In this document: positions 1 to 8,904 of the stretch, piece by piece | Position numbering within the stretch: the stretch's first letter is position 1 | How the letters are laid out: every line of letters begins with the position of its first letter | DNA from: Streptomyces sp. MMG1121 | GTDB taxonomy: Bacteria > Actinomycetota > Actinomycetes > Streptomycetales > Streptomycetaceae | Length of the DNA stretch: 64,000 nucleotides | Direction: 5' to 3' | Assembly: GCF_001280015.1 (NCBI RefSeq) | Contig: NZ_LGDV01000238.1 | Location: forward strand, 62,001 to 126,000 | Position numbers and translations under genes: made by a program | The notes under the pieces: model-generated | The model's input: the letters and a program-made list of their open reading frames with translations, nothing else | Told to the model about the DNA's origin: nothing | Databases searched by the model: none

Positions 1-172
1 CACCGCACCCAGGGCGCAGGCCGACCCAATGGGCGGGGCGCCGCCCGAGAATACGACGCCTCCGGAATGAGACCGACTGGCGACAGGCACTGGAAGGCCG
101 GGGCGGGCAGCAACGGGCACGGCCCTACGTGATCATGGAGTCCTCTACGTTCTGTGACCCCGAAGGACAGCC

Positions 173-442
173 GTGCCCGCGCTGCCATCTTGCCTGCTCG
201 AACCCCTCTGGGACCCATTCGCCGCTCTCCTGCCCGCCCACACGGAGTTCGCCGCGAGCCACCCACTCGGCTGCCATCGCCGCAGGATCCCCGATCGGAC
301 GGAATTCGAGCACGTGGTACTCGCGCTGGTCCACGGCTCGGGCTACGAGCGCATCTCCATCCCCGGATGCTCCGATCGCACCATCCGCCGACACGTCATG
401 GAGTCGGCTGAACAAGGGATTTCCGAAGCCGTGCACGCTCTT
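173..442 (+). pseudogene. IS5-family transposase, N-terminal fragment
   Basis: The reading frame from a GTG at 173 gives about 90 residues typical of the N-terminal domain of Streptomyces IS5-family transposases, with the stretches HPLGCHRRRIPDR and LVHGSGYERI and a helix-turn-helix-like GCSDRTIRR. The similarity stops abruptly after ISEAVHAL. The DDE catalytic domain is absent, and the next bases belong to a different element on the other strand. It cannot be functional. Identification is from memory of the family. Confidence 0.7.
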
Positions 443-668
443 AGGGACTCGCCAACCACGCTCGCGCAGTTGGACGTAGACGCGTGGGGAGCCGTAGGTG
501 CCACCGAAGACATCGGAGACCTCACGGATTGCCAGGGCGAGGTCGACGCGACGCTCGTCGCGTGCGGACGGTGCTCATCCCAACCACTTGCAGAACCAGG
601 ACTGCGAGACCTCACGGGTCCGACAGGAGACGGCGTGCGGCACCCGGTGGCTGGTCCTCTGGCCGGAG
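437..668 (-). pseudogene. IS3-family OrfB fragment, frameshifted
   Basis: Reverse-strand translation gives GQRTSHRVPHAVSCR followed by SQSWFCKWLG, then in another frame GGTYGSPRVHVQLRERGW. These are the N-terminal region and the YGSPRVH block of IS3-type OrfB. At least one frameshift separates them and the catalytic core is missing. The fragment abuts the IS5 piece tail to tail, so two elements have recombined here. Confidence 0.65.
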
Positions 669-751
669 ATGAACTCAAGCGACTGGTGGTCCTGTGGGGC
701 AAGGAGGCGACGAAGTGACGGTTGCCCGCACTACGAGGACAGGGACATAGG

Positions 752-1783
752 TCATGCCGCAGGCTTCTGCAGCCAGTCCGCCTCGGTGGTCCAGAACAAC
801 TGGCGTGCCCCGAGGTAGTCGTGAGCGAAGTCCGTGAATCGCTCGCGGGTGTACGGCTTGCCGGTCTTGGGGTCCTTGGCGTTGATGTCGGGTTCCTGGA
901 CGGCCATCGCGACGAGGGGGAGGGAGTCCTTGTACTCGTGGAGGAACTTGTAGGAGTTCTCCATCTGGTACGGCCGGTCCGGCAGGGTGTCCGGGCCCCC
1001 GATGCCGATTCCCTTGTCCCTGGCAAGGTCGAACATTTCCTTCATGCGCTTGTGGTCGTCGTCGTCCGGCAGGAAGTTGATGTACTGGATGAACTGCGTC
1101 TTGGTGAAGACCTTCTTACCGAAGCTCATGTTGTCGATCTCGGCGTCGATGTAGGACTTCGAGGTGTACTTGGTGTGATCCGTCTTGGTGTCCACCTCGA
1201 CCGCGGTCTCCGGAAGGTTCACCCCGGCGAGCTTGCCGTCGAACTTGGCCGCCATTGCCTTCAGGAGGGCCTGGAAGTCCGCCCGCGGGCCCTTGTTCCA
1301 CTGCGCGACCATGGCCCCGTGGGTGGTGGGGTTGTCAGGGTTCTCGTCGATCGTCGGCGCGACCCCGCCCTCGTCCTTCACGTACTGGGGGACATTGGCG
1401 TCCTGCATGGCCACGTCGAAGAACCGGTCCTGAACCTGGACGAACAGCCTCTTGTGACGTTCCTGGAGGTACTTCAGGGCATTGTCCAGCCGCGACCACT
1501 TGTACTCGCCCTTCTTCCCCTCAAGGGCCTTCCAGGGCACCACGACCTGCACGCCGTCGATATCTGAACGGTCAATCATGGCCTTGACCTTCAGGTCCTC
1601 GCCGGACGTGGCCTCCTCGAACGTGCCGAGCGACATGTACAGATTGTCCGTCACTTTGCTGTGGGACGCCGAAGCGGCGGGCTTGGTAGCGAGGGCGGGA
1701 GCCGCAGCGGCGCCCCAGGCTCCGGCCGTCAGGGCGACGGCCGTGAGGACAACAGATCCAACTGCACCACGTTGCGTCATCAT
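752..1783 (-). CDS. Secreted glycoside-hydrolase-like (TIM-barrel-type) protein
   Basis: This encodes 343 residues. The chosen start is the first of two ATG codons at 1783, where a classical signal peptide begins: a short charged start, a hydrophobic alanine/valine-rich core and cleavage near AAAAPALA. An upstream extension in the same frame looks non-coding. The mature part has features of secreted barrel-type glycosidases of unknown substrate: DGVQVVVPWKALE, LFVQVQDRFFD, GVNLPETAVEV with a possible catalytic Glu, and a C-terminal VAMAVQEPD. No catalytic pair can be assigned with confidence. It stands alone between two transposase remnants and no clear ribosome binding site was seen. The product is probably exported. 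Confidence 0.65.
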   Translation of the reverse strand: MMTQRGAVGSVVLTAVALTAGAWGAAAAPALATKPAASASHSKVTDNLYMSLGTFEEATSGEDLKVKAMIDRSDIDGVQVVVPWKALEGKKGEYKWSRLDNALKYLQERHKRLFVQVQDRFFDVAMQDANVPQYVKDEGGVAPTIDENPDNPTTHGAMVAQWNKGPRADFQALLKAMAAKFDGKLAGVNLPETAVEVDTKTDHTKYTSKSYIDAEIDNMSFGKKVFTKTQFIQYINFLPDDDDHKRMKEMFDLARDKGIGIGGPDTLPDRPYQMENSYKFLHEYKDSLPLVAMAVQEPDINAKDPKTGKPYTRERFTDFAHDYLGARQLFWTTEADWLQKPAA

Positions 1784-1839
1784 GAACGGGACGCTAAGGA
1801 AAAGTTCTAAGTGAAATATAAGAGCGGCAATCCCTGAGG

Positions 1840-2089
1840 GTGGGGATGCTCGCAGCGGCTGACGGGCGCCTGGTGCCGGCCGTGGACGTCTCGCCAAGGC
1901 TGCGGTCGCACGCGCCATGCTCGCCTGACCGGTTCTTCTGCCATATCTACGGCCGTGCGCGTACGGCCTCCCCGTTCGTCCTTGGCTGGCCGTACTCGTT
2001 CATCGCGGTTCTGGAGTTGGGCTCGACATCCTGGATGCAGATACTGGACGCGGTCCGGCTCGGGCCGGCCGACGGCGCCACCGCTGTCT
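1840..2089 (+). pseudogene. IS701-family transposase fragment
   Basis: The forward frame reads AVDVSPRLRSHAPCSPDR, FFCHIYGRARTAS, GWPYSFIAVLE and ILDAVRLGPADGATAV. This is the segment around the first catalytic Asp of Streptomyces IS701-type (DDE) transposases. Both ends are missing. Bases 2090-2350 downstream hold nothing recognisable. Confidence 0.65.
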
Positions 2090-2350
2090 GGTCTTGTCGC
2101 TGGAACCTGACACCACTTGTCGTTCAGGGCCGATAACGCATCGCTTCGCCGAAGGACGATGTCTGTGAGTTCTGGGCTCCGGCACGAATCTTGGGAACCG
2201 GTTGCAGAGGGTGACAGCGTCATTCGATGGAAAGAGTGGTCACGAGCCTGGCGGTCTGGTTCATATGAATCACACGGCGGCATCGGGGACCGGATCCCTG
2301 GTGGGATCGGCCCCGGGTGGTCGGGATCCCGGTCGACGGCCCCCGGATGG

Positions 2351-3172
2351 TCAGGTCAGGTCGAGGAAGCTCCACCGAGCGTCCGGCTGGGCACCGCTGA
2401 GCCACTTGCCGCAGTTCTGGAGCACGACCGGACTCGACGTTATGTGCTGCGCACCCGTCCCGAGGTCGCGCAGGAAGCGGTCGACCGGGCCGCGGCGGAT
2501 CGCCGCAGAGCCGGCCCAGCGGTGTACGGTGCGGCCCACCTCGTACACGGTCGAGGTCGTGTGGTTCAGGACAAGACGGATCAGGGTGTCCTGCTCCGTG
2601 CTCGGCAACTCACCCTGGTCCAGGGACTGTTCGACGTCCTGCCAGACGTCGTTCGCCCAGGCCCGGGCTGCCCGAAGTCCGGCCTCCTGCGGCAGAATGC
2701 GTACGCCGGTGATCCGCCGGTCATCGCCGATAAGCCCGACCACGTCGGCGCCGAGCACCAACCGCAGGCCGTCCTGGGCGACCAGCCGCCGGCGCAAGTG
2801 GCGCTCGTAGAACGGCCGGGTGGCGTGGACGGAGTGCGCACCGACCGGCACCCGCGGCAATTCCTTCCCGCCGAGGTAGAAGCGGTAGTCCGACAGCACA
2901 TCCGCCAGAACCGCGCCGTCGGCGCTCATCTCGGCGACCAGACCGGGAAATACCTCGTCGACGACTCGCGCCCCGGCCGGAAGGAGGTTGTGGGCATGCC
3001 GGCCCTGAGGGACGCCCCGGCGGTATTGCCCGGGGACCGGGTCCCAGTCGACGACCGTGACCTGCTGGTAGAACTTCGTGAGCACTCCGGCGGTGAGGAG
3101 ACCGGCGAAGCCGGCGCCGAGGACGACTGCGTTTTCGTTTGTCACGAGACGTAATGCTCGGCGCTCCCCCAT
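2351..3172 (-). CDS. Chimeric ORF: FAD oxidoreductase N-terminus joined to acyl-CoA dehydrogenase-like C-terminus
   Basis: This encodes 273 residues from an ATG at 3172; a GTG at 3145, immediately before NENAVVLGAGFAGL, is an alternative. Residues about 12-170 form the FAD-binding half of a flavoprotein hydroxylase (GAGFAGLL, then VVDWDPVPGQYRRGVPQG). The usual middle and C-terminal parts are missing; such enzymes normally have about 450 residues. From about residue 175 the sequence switches to a helical segment containing TVYEVGRTVHRWAGS and GPVDRFLRDLGTGAQHI, which resembles the C-terminal bundle of acyl-CoA dehydrogenases. The frame stays open across the join, so a fusion protein could be made, but activity is doubtful. 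The upstream neighbour on the same strand is another chimera. Confidence 0.55.
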   Translation of the reverse strand: MGERRALRLVTNENAVVLGAGFAGLLTAGVLTKFYQQVTVVDWDPVPGQYRRGVPQGRHAHNLLPAGARVVDEVFPGLVAEMSADGAVLADVLSDYRFYLGGKELPRVPVGAHSVHATRPFYERHLRRRLVAQDGLRLVLGADVVGLIGDDRRITGVRILPQEAGLRAARAWANDVWQDVEQSLDQGELPSTEQDTLIRLVLNHTTSTVYEVGRTVHRWAGSAAIRRGPVDRFLRDLGTGAQHITSSPVVLQNCGKWLSGAQPDARWSFLDLT

Positions 3173-3185
3173 GCCCAGAGACAGG

Positions 3186-4862
3186 TCAACCGGTGTCCAC
3201 CTGGTGTCCGTAGACCTCGCGTTCCCACATCCGGTCCACGATGTGAGACACGGCCGGGTCTCGGTGCCGGCGGTAGGTGCTGAAGGACAGGTGCAGCGAC
3301 TGGGCCACGCGCTCCTGCGGGCCGGTCGGGTGCAGAAAGGTGCGGTCGACCACCTCGAACAGGCCGCGGCGGTCGGCCCTCAAAGTCTCGGCGGCCATCG
3401 CGAGGAGCTCGTCGAGCCCCGCGGTGGATGACCGCACGACCCGCGATCGCATCAGCGGATTGCGCCGCAGAGCCTGCGGCACGTGCAGATCGCGCAGCGC
3501 AGCGCGAATCGACTCGGCGAACTCGGATTGGGAGAGGACGAGTTCGGCCGACTGTTCCTCCGCCGGCCGGGCAGGGGCGCCCACTTCGCGGGCCGCGATG
3601 AGCTCGAGCCACTCGGCGAGGCCGGTGCGCCGCCAGTCGTGGACGAAGACTGGGTAGGTGGTCTCCCCGATCGTGTATGCCGCCTCGGCTGCCGGCCAGA
3701 AGTCCAGATAGCCGAGTGTCGGCCCCCACATCCCGGCATCCGCGTACGCCCCCACCAGCGTCCAGGCCGAGCGATCACGAGTGAGGATGTCGAGGACCTG
3801 GCACACGGCGAACAGAGTCAGTGACGGCGATGAAGCCTGCCCACGGTCCCGGTCGAGGAAGAACCGCCAGGCCCGTACGTGCTCGCCGGGGCGTGCCGCG
3901 CCGTGCCGCTGGGTGTACTGCCACATGCTGTCGACACCCGGATCCACCCCGATGTCCTCGGCGCACAGGTCGAGACAGGCGCCGAACCCCCGCGGCTCCC
4001 CTGCCGGTCCGCGAAAGACCTGGAAGGCTCCGGGCTGGCGCCGCATCCAGTACGCCACCAGCTCGGCCTGTTCCGCTCCCTGAGCCCGGGTCGTCATCTC
4101 AACGACCGGGACCGTGTCTTCCGGCCGCAGCGCATCGAGATGGTGATCGACGGGCCGCGCGGCCGCGACGTATGCCGCGAGCCTGGTCCGCGGGCAGGTC
4201 ACGACGATGGCGTCGGCCAGGAGCCGTTGCTGCTCGCGTGCGTCCGGCGCCGAGCGGATCCGCGCGACCAAGTCGGCCCGCACCTGGTGATGCACCTCGG
4301 CGTAACGCTCCGGGTCGCGCCACCGCAGGTCGGCGTCGAGGACGTCGCGGACCATGTCGTGCAGGAACAGGCCATACGGACCCTCCTCAACGAACGACAC
4401 CGTGCGCAGCCACGTGAACAGCTCTCCGGCGTCGTCGCCCACCACGGATCGCAAGACGTTCTCGGTGATGACGTTGGCGTGCGCGCAGACCTCCAACGCC
4501 AGCCGATGGCGCGGACCCGGCACCTCGTCCAGGGTGCGGGTCAGCAAACTGCGCACCACGTCGGGCAGGTCACCGAGTGTGCGCGGTAGAACGCCACCGC
4601 CCCGCCGCACCGCGTCCACGAGCATGGACAGGGTGAGCGGGTGCCCGTGGCTGACGTCGAGCAGACGCTCGTGGAACTCGGCGGGGACGTTCTGCCCCGC
4701 CAGATAGGCGCGGCCGTCGCGCGGCGCGAGGTTGCGCAGCGCCACGACCCGGATCAGCTCGCGCCAGGCGGGATCAGCCAGCCACGCCGACGAGGGCGGT
4801 CGTCGTGCCGCGATGACCACGACCGCGTCGGCGGGCAGCGCGGGCAGGAACTCCTCTCGTAC
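3186..4862 (-). pseudogene. LuxR/AAA-type ATPase regulator lacking its N-terminal nucleotide-binding part
   Basis: About 558 residues read like the C-terminal two thirds of a large signalling ATPase: a Walker-B-like strand region (LPADAVVVIAARRPP), sensor and winged-helix-like parts, a long helical region, and a C-terminal VAQSLHLSFSTYRRH that may be a winged-helix DNA-binding tail. No Walker A P-loop is present. The homology begins abruptly at about VREEFLPALPADA (position 4862), and upstream the frame runs into an unrelated membrane-protein fragment. It is therefore read as a 5'-truncated relic, although the frame is open through 5021 and a fusion product is possible. Confidence 0.55.
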
Positions 4863-5326
4863 CCAAGGGGCACCCCCCGAGCCGCCGCCTCGGCCGCCGT
4901 GACCAGCGCGCGCGTCACCAGCGCTGGCCGCCGACATCTCGCCCTGGGCGCCCACCGCGCCTGCGGGAAGCAGTTCACCGAACCGCCACGCATAGAACAG
5001 CAGCGACGTGAGGGCGGCCATCGTCCCGATCGCCTTGTCCCGGTTGCGCCACTGAGGCGCGGTCCACAGCCACCAGGGTGCGACGATCAGGGCGGGGCCG
5101 CCCAGGAGGGGTGGTAGGTAGAGGATCAGGGGCCTGCCAGCGCCAGCACCACCAACGTGCCGATGGTGCGCCGCCGGGACGCTTGCGGAGCGGGAGGCTC
5201 CTCACCGAGGGCGGTCACCGCGATCGTAAGTGGGTCGCCGACGCGGGCGAGCACGTCGCGGATCCCGTCGTCGCCGGTGGCGCTCTCCCCCGCGAGCGCC
5301 ACCGCGATCCTCCTCGGAACCGCCAC
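4863..5326 (-). pseudogene. HAAS-like membrane protein fragment, frameshifted
   Basis: From 5326 the reverse strand encodes LARVGDPLTIAVTALGEE, resembling the C-terminal end of HAAS-type signalling domains, then hydrophobic segments (TLVVLALAGP). The frame stops at about 5130. In the next frame it continues with ILYLPPLLGGPALIVAPWW and QWRNRDKAIGT, leading into the start of the large ORF at 5021. One single-base frameshift would restore continuity. The 5' end is also missing. The fragment is fused to the ATPase relic downstream. Confidence 0.5.
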
Positions 5327-5432
5327 TGAAGCGGCCCTTGTCGGGGCGGCCCGTTGCGGACTCGCGGGACGCCAGGTCCCCCGCCGCGCTTACGCGTGGT
5401 GGGGGACCTGGCAAGCGGCGACGCTGGGCGGG

Positions 5433-6374
5433 TCAGACGTTGAACGCCGTGGCCACAGCATCTCCGAGCTGATTCAGGACGTCCCGTGAGAGCTGCACCG
5501 ACCCGGTGAATGAGAAGAAGGCGTGGGTGGCACCCTTGATCGGGAGGTGCTTGACCGGCACGTCGGCGTCGGCGAGCTTCTGCGCGTACCGGTCACCCTG
5601 GTCCCGCAGCGGGTCGTGTTCGGCGGTGACGATGACGGCGGGAGGAAGCCCGGCCAGCTCGTCGGAGCGCGCCGGCGAGACGCGCAGGTCGGCGCCTTCG
5701 TCGGGCGTGTTGAGGTAAAGGCCCCAGAACCATTCGAGCCAGCTGCGGCTCAGCAGCGGTCCGGCCATGTTCTCGTACATGGAGGGGCTGTCGTCGAACC
5801 GGTCGACCGCCGGGTACGCCAGTACCTGCAGTGCGATGTGAGGTCCCCCGCGCCGCTGCGCTTCCTGCACGAGGGCTGCGGCGAGGTTGCCGCCGGCGCT
5901 CTCACCGAACACCGCGATGTTCTGCCCGTCGCCGCCGAAACTTCCGGCGTTGGCAGCGACCCATGTCAGGGCGGCGTAGGCGTCTTCGATCCCCGCCGGG
6001 AAGCGGTGTTCGGGCGCGAGCCGGTAGTCGACGGAGACCACGATCGTGCCGGAGCGGTTGGCCACGATGCGGGCGATGTGGTCCTGGCTGTCCAGGTCTC
6101 CGAGGGCCCATCCGCCGCCGTGGAAGAAGACCGTCACGGGCAGCGGCCCGGAGCGCGGGACGGTGGCGGGGGCGTAGATGCGGATGGGGACCTCGAGGCC
6201 TTCGGCGGCGGCCATTGCGTCGTGCACGCTGCCGACCGGCTCGACGTCGCCCGCGAGGGTGGAGAGGCTGCTCACGAGGTCGCGGTTCTCCTCGACCGTT
6301 CGACTCTCCGGTGCCGGTCCGCCTTCTTCGGCCAGCTTCTCGAGCAGGGCATCGATCTGGGGGTCGAGGGACAT
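5433..6374 (-). CDS. Alpha/beta hydrolase, hormone-sensitive-lipase (HSL) type esterase
   Basis: This encodes 313 residues. The start is the ATG at 6374 because AGGAAGG lies just upstream of it. The protein has the HSL-family oxyanion motif HGGGW (residues 85-89), the nucleophile motif GESAGG (Ser159), VDYRLAPEH, and C-terminal acid and base in VTAEHDPLRDQG and GATHAFF. Length is normal. It should hydrolyse short-chain esters in the cytoplasm. It is transcribed away from a TetR gene across 109 bp holding a perfect inverted repeat, so repression by that TetR with relief by an ester or its product is the natural inference. Confidence 0.85.
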   Translation of the reverse strand: MSLDPQIDALLEKLAEEGGPAPESRTVEENRDLVSSLSTLAGDVEPVGSVHDAMAAAEGLEVPIRIYAPATVPRSGPLPVTVFFHGGGWALGDLDSQDHIARIVANRSGTIVVSVDYRLAPEHRFPAGIEDAYAALTWVAANAGSFGGDGQNIAVFGESAGGNLAAALVQEAQRRGGPHIALQVLAYPAVDRFDDSPSMYENMAGPLLSRSWLEWFWGLYLNTPDEGADLRVSPARSDELAGLPPAVIVTAEHDPLRDQGDRYAQKLADADVPVKHLPIKGATHAFFSFTGSVQLSRDVLNQLGDAVATAFNV

Positions 6375-6407
6375 GATGAGGACCTTCCTGGAGCCGCCGG
6401 AACGGCA

Positions 6408-6433
6408 CGGATTGGAATGACTGCTCCAAGCTC
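6408..6433. promoter_or_regulatory. Second, imperfect TetR operator
   Basis: CGGATTGGAA, 6 bp, then CTCCAAGCTC. The left arm repeats nine of ten bases of the perfect operator 36 bp downstream, the spacer length is identical (6 bp), and the right arm matches 6 of 10 positions. It lies closer to the esterase start, where it could control that promoter. Confidence 0.45.
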
Positions 6434-6443
6434 TACAAGTCAC

Positions 6444-6469
6444 AGGATTGGAACGTCAATTCCAATCCT
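6444..6469. promoter_or_regulatory. Perfect inverted repeat, predicted operator of the divergent TetR
   Basis: AGGATTGGAA, spacer CGTCAA, then TTCCAATCCT: ten-base arms with no mismatch, centred between the esterase and TetR genes and 14 bp upstream of the TetR ATG. Size and placement fit a TetR dimer site controlling both promoters. Confidence 0.7.
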
Positions 6470-6483
6470 GATACGGTGCGCGG

Positions 6484-7119
6484 ATGAACTCGCCCGTAGA
6501 CGTCAGAGGGCTGGAGGGGCGCCGACTCACTAAGCCCGGCCGGAAAACCCGTGAACGCATCATCGAGGCCGCCGCGGAACTGATGTTCCACCGCGGCGTC
6601 GGGGGTACGAGCATCCCGGACGTCCAGTCGGCTGCCGGGGTCAGCGCATCGCAGATCTACCACTACTTCGGCGACAAACAGGGCTTGGTCCTGGCCGTCG
6701 TTGATTTTCAGACGAACGCCAAGCTCGACCAGCAGCGTCCCTTGCTGGACAACCTGGACAGCATCGACGCGCTGCGGGCCTGGTGCGACAGGGCGGCGGA
6801 CCGACAGGACGCCATGGGGTGGGCAGGCGGCTGCGAGATCGGCTCGCTCGCCAGTGAACTCGCCGAGACCGACCCCTTGGCCCGCACCGACCTTGCCGCG
6901 TCCTTCGAGCGGTGGGAAGCACCCATCAGGTCGGGGCTCGCCCGCATGCAGGCTCGCGGTGAGCTGAGCGAGTGCGCCGACGTCAACGCACTGGCCACCG
7001 CCCTGCTGGCCGCCATCCAAGGGGGCATGCTGCTGTCCCAGGTCCGCCGGTCGAGCACCGCATACCGACATGCCGTATCGGCGGTGATCGACCACATCGA
7101 GAGCTACGTCCCTCAGTAA
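6484..7119 (+). CDS. TetR/AcrR family transcriptional regulator
   Basis: This encodes 211 residues. The N-terminal HTH spans about residues 20-66, with TRERIIEAAAELMFHRG, DVQSAAGVSASQIYHYFGDK and the KQGLVLAVV helix that follows in TetR proteins. The C-terminal ligand domain (with SLASELAETDPLAR and a GGMLLSQVRRS helix) resembles the group that controls oxidoreductases and esterases. It is transcribed away from the esterase, and the perfect palindrome at 6444-6469 is its likely binding site, implying autorepression. Bases 7120-7310 downstream contain no recognised feature. Confidence 0.9.
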   Translation: MNSPVDVRGLEGRRLTKPGRKTRERIIEAAAELMFHRGVGGTSIPDVQSAAGVSASQIYHYFGDKQGLVLAVVDFQTNAKLDQQRPLLDNLDSIDALRAWCDRAADRQDAMGWAGGCEIGSLASELAETDPLARTDLAASFERWEAPIRSGLARMQARGELSECADVNALATALLAAIQGGMLLSQVRRSSTAYRHAVSAVIDHIESYVPQ

Positions 7120-7310
7120 CCCGCTCGGGCCCCGCGCGACCAGCTCCGCAAACGCGTCCGCCGTGAGATGAGCCGATTCCTCGGTGCGAGGCCGACGGCC
7201 CCGGGAACGGTGGCCACGGGTCGCCGTCCGGCGCCGAATCGCCGGCCCTGGCTGCGCTGTCGTAACCGTTCTGGATGTGGGCCCGCCGGGGGCGGTGCAT
7301 CGTGTGCGGA

Positions 7311-7907
7311 TCAGCGGGCGACCGAGATCGCGAAGGGTGCGAATCCGCTGGACCGAATCACGTGCGGCACGAACAGTATCGCGGCTTCCGTGGCGCGGGC
7401 GGTTCGGATTCCGCCGAGGTCGGTGATCCACTCCGTGCGCCAGCCGAGGTTGATGAGCAGTTCGCGGACGGTCTGCTTGGCCTGCGGGTCGTCGCCGGAG
7501 AGGAACGCGTCGGGCGCCTGGGTGAGCGTGGCTGGCGCGGTCATCACCGGGAAGAGCATGGTGTTGAGTGTCTTGACGACGTGCGTTTCGGGGAGCGCTT
7601 CCTGGAGTTGCTCGGCGAGGCTCGAGCCGGGGTAGATCAGGTCGGCGGGCAGGCCGTCCGGTCTGTCGATGGTGGCGTTGGAGACGTCGACGAGGATCTT
7701 GTCGCGCAATTCCTCGCGCAGGGCGACGAGCCGGTCCAGCGAGCCGGCGCCCGGGGTGGCGTTGATGACGATCTGGGCTGTCCGGGCAGCGTCGGCGGCG
7801 GCGCCCGGCGTGCGGTCCGCCACGGTCACCTCATGCCCTGCCCGGGTGAGGGCTGTGGCCAGGTTGCCGCCGACGCGGCCGTTTCCCAGAACTGCGATCG
7901 TGGTCAT
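7311..7907 (-). CDS. NADPH-dependent F420 reductase-like protein (Rossmann fold)
   Basis: This encodes 198 residues from the ATG at 7907, preceded by GGAAGGA. The dinucleotide motif is GNGRVGG near the N-terminus (TTIAVLGNGRVGGNLATAL), followed by VTVADRTPG and a typical KILVDVSNATI strand. KTLNTMLFPVM and FLSGDDPQAK match the F420H2:NADP+ oxidoreductase-like family, many of whose small actinobacterial members have no proven substrate. It is the second gene, 41 bp behind the IMPase-like gene, so they probably form one transcript divergent from the LysR gene. Confidence 0.75.
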   Translation of the reverse strand: MTTIAVLGNGRVGGNLATALTRAGHEVTVADRTPGAAADAARTAQIVINATPGAGSLDRLVALREELRDKILVDVSNATIDRPDGLPADLIYPGSSLAEQLQEALPETHVVKTLNTMLFPVMTAPATLTQAPDAFLSGDDPQAKQTVRELLINLGWRTEWITDLGGIRTARATEAAILFVPHVIRSSGFAPFAISVAR

Positions 7908-7948
7908 GATGATCTGGTCCTTCCGTATGTGCGGGTTGTGGTGCGCGG

Positions 7949-8767
7949 TCAGCGTGAGAGCGTGGCGACGGCCTCGGCATGGATGCCGGGCGCGGCGGCC
8001 AGGAGGCTCTCGCTCCGCGGGGTCCAGGGGCGGCCCTGGGCGTCGGAGAGCTGTCCGCCGGCCTCGGTGACGAGCAGCGCCCCGGGCAGCAGGTCCGCGC
8101 GGGCGCCGGCGAACTGCCAGAAGGCGTCGATCCGGCCGGCGGCCACGTTCAGCAGGTGCAGGGTTGCGGGCACTGCGGTGCGGACGACGAGCGCGTCGAG
8201 GAGCATCGCGGTGATCGAGGAGCCGACGCGTCGCACGACCTTCTCGTCCTCGTCCGGCCGGGCCTGGCTGGTGGCCACGATGCTCAGGCCGAGGTCCGCG
8301 GTCTGGGAGACGTGCAGCGGTCGGCCGTCGAGGTGGGCGCCCGCGCCGGCGAGCGCGGTGTAGGTCTCGCCGGTCAACGGCAGGTGGACCGCGGTGAGCA
8401 CCGGCTGGTTCTCACGCACGAGGGTGGCGGTGACCGCCCATTCCGGCAGGGCGTGCAGGTGGTTGACGTTGCCTTCGGCCGGGTCCACGACCCACCATTC
8501 GCCGGGCGGCAGCGCCCCGCCGTCCAGCTCGTCCTCCACCCAGCCGGCGTCCGGACGCAGGCGCGTGAGGCGGGGGCGCAGGATGTCGAGGGCCATCTCG
8601 TCGTTGGCGGCGAGCGCGCGCATCAGCTCGTCGCGGGTCTGGTAGCGGACGACCTCGCCGAAGCGCTCGCGCAGCGCCGAACCCGCCTCACGCACGGCGA
8701 CCGCGGTCTGGCCGAGCACGTCGGCGTCAAAGGCGGCGACATCCGTGGTCTGAAGTGTTTCGGACAT
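7949..8767 (-). CDS. Inositol monophosphatase-like protein with divergent catalytic motif
   Basis: This encodes 272 residues, the usual IMPase length. The fold is recognisable from WVEDELDGG (metal-binding Glu region), WWVVDPAEGNVNH (position of the DPIDGTxN motif), NVAAGRIDAFW and the terminal ADLLPGALLVTEAGG. The motif differs from the consensus: DPIDGT is DPAEGN (Asp to Glu, Thr to Asn), and the tryptophan of WDxAAG is Ala although the following Asp is kept. Metal binding may survive with an altered substrate, or the protein may bind without catalysis. It is the first gene of a two-gene operon with the reductase and faces a LysR regulator. Confidence 0.7.
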   Translation of the reverse strand: MSETLQTTDVAAFDADVLGQTAVAVREAGSALRERFGEVVRYQTRDELMRALAANDEMALDILRPRLTRLRPDAGWVEDELDGGALPPGEWWVVDPAEGNVNHLHALPEWAVTATLVRENQPVLTAVHLPLTGETYTALAGAGAHLDGRPLHVSQTADLGLSIVATSQARPDEDEKVVRRVGSSITAMLLDALVVRTAVPATLHLLNVAAGRIDAFWQFAGARADLLPGALLVTEAGGQLSDAQGRPWTPRSESLLAAAPGIHAEAVATLSR

Positions 8768-8867
8768 GGTGAACTCCCTTTGGAGTAGGAGGTGATGAGG
8801 CCGTTCGGGCCGAACTGTGCGCTCTGTTCAGCGCTCTGGTCCCGAAGGTATCCAGCTCCTTGATTAA

Positions 8868-8885
8868 CTTCAAATGCATGTAAAG
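8868..8885. promoter_or_regulatory. Imperfect palindrome, candidate LysR binding site
   Basis: CTTCAAATGCATGTAAAG reads as an inverted repeat with 14 of 18 positions symmetrical around ATGCAT. It lies 20-37 bp upstream of the LysR start in the divergent intergenic region, the usual location for autoregulatory LysR sites. The surrounding bases are unusually AT-rich for this window. Confidence 0.45.
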
Positions 8886-8904
8886 CACGGCTAGGATTAC
8901 TCAC

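Noticed and set aside
722..1567. Long forward open frame of 281 codons
   Set aside because: It is antisense to the secreted glycosidase-like gene, is rich in Val/Leu/Asp from GC bias and shows no family features.
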